Part shown: positions 5,078-5,417 of the stretch, in pieces
Layout: each line of letters opens with the position of its first letter
Numbering within the stretch: position 1 is the first letter of the stretch
NCBI GenBank assembly: GCA_017554135.1
Contig: JAFZIX010000056.1
Location: 1 to 5,417 of the forward strand
DNA from: Bacteroidales bacterium
GTDB lineage: Bacteria > Bacteroidota > Bacteroidia > Bacteroidales > UBA932
Reading direction: 5' to 3'
DNA: 5,417 nucleotides
Notes under the pieces: generated by a model
What the model was told of the DNA's origin: nothing
Database searches by the model: none
The model's input: only the letters and a program-made list of their open reading frames with translations
Position numbers and translations under genes: made by a program

Positions 5078-5417
5078 ATGAAACGAATCATATTACTTTT
5101 GGCAATGACTGCTATTGCTTTCAATTCCTGCGCTCCCAAACTCCCGGAGACGCGCAAAGACGACACTGTAGACAATTATTTCGGCACCGAGGTCGCAGAC
5201 CCCTACCGCTGGCTTGAGGATGACGCATCCGAAGAGACCGCAGCATGGGTAAAGGCCCAGAACAAATATACCGATGCCTATCTCAAGAAACTCCCGGATC
5301 GTTCCAGGATCCTCGCCCGCCTCAAGGAAGTGGTGAACTACGAGAAGGTCGGTGCCCCCGGCCACAAGAAGAACGGCAAGTGGTATTTCTACAAGAACGA
5401 CGGTCTGCAGAACCAGA
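5078..5417 (+). CDS. Prolyl oligopeptidase family serine peptidase, lipoprotein (3' end outside window)
   Basis: Only the first 113 codons are visible. The protein starts with MKRIILLLAMTAIAFNSC: a short basic n-region, a hydrophobic core and Cys18, a plausible lipoprotein signal peptide for export and lipidation. The -3 to -1 residues Phe-Asn-Ser are not the classical lipobox. After it come DNYFGTEVADPYRWLEDD (residues 34-51) and SEETAAWVKAQNKYTDAYL (52-70), then RLKEVVNYEKVGAPGHKKNGKWYFYKNDGLQNQ-like sequence. This is the typical N-terminal opening of S9A prolyl oligopeptidases before the beta-propeller. The family cleaves short peptides after proline; the Ser-Asp-His catalytic domain would lie far beyond the right edge, so activity cannot be judged. 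The ATG is 14 nt after the terminator T-tract. Confidence 0.9.
   Translation, partial: MKRIILLLAMTAIAFNSCAPKLPETRKDDTVDNYFGTEVADPYRWLEDDASEETAAWVKAQNKYTDAYLKKLPDRSRILARLKEVVNYEKVGAPGHKKNGKWYFYKNDGLQNQ

Noticed and set aside
5094..5101. TACTTTTG resembling a -7 promoter box
   Set aside because: It lies inside the coding sequence of the peptidase signal peptide and has no TTTG at 19-21 bp upstream; a start downstream of it would remove the export signal.
5093..5365. Minus-strand open frame opposite the peptidase gene
   Set aside because: The plus-strand frame has a clear signal peptide and prolyl oligopeptidase N-terminal motifs, so the minus frame is a shadow.

Overview
The window reads as a compact piece of a Bacteroidota (probably Bacteroidales) chromosome of moderately high GC content, with all genes on the + strand. 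The evidence for the phylum is a textbook Bacteroidota promoter (TTTG, 20-bp spacer, TAnnTTTG) in front of rpmH, the lack of clear Shine-Dalgarno sequences, the sequence of the L34 protein, and a lipoprotein-type prolyl oligopeptidase at the right edge. No mobile element, CRISPR array, tRNA or rRNA was seen.

Layout: (1) the 3' part of polA enters from the left edge and carries the complete polymerase active site. (2) An ECF-like sigma-70 family factor starts inside the polA 3' end. (3) A GlpT/UhpT/UhpC-type organophosphate:phosphate antiporter follows. (4) Next is a class IIA (NagD-like) HAD phosphatase. (5) Then comes rsmG, the 16S rRNA m7G methyltransferase. These five genes overlap head to tail by 29, 4, 8 and 7 nt, so they look like one translationally coupled operon. 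(6) rpmH (ribosomal protein L34, 50 codons) has its own promoter inside the 3' end of rsmG and a strong intrinsic terminator. (7) A prolyl-oligopeptidase family lipoprotein begins 14 nt after the terminator T-tract and runs off the right edge.

How the genes may work together: the transporter and the HAD phosphatase make a plausible pair for importing a phosphate ester and removing its phosphate. The sigma factor immediately upstream has no visible anti-sigma partner. polA, rsmG and rpmH are housekeeping genes for replication/repair and the ribosome.

Most of the window is ordinary core genome. The most unusual item is a copy of a repeat-like motif (core GAGCGAAGCGAAGG) lying in frame inside rsmG. 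There it appears to replace the short loop just before the SAM-binding motif, and the codon use changes visibly just downstream. Also notable are two enlarged periplasmic loops and a Lys-to-Arg change at a substrate-site position in the transporter.
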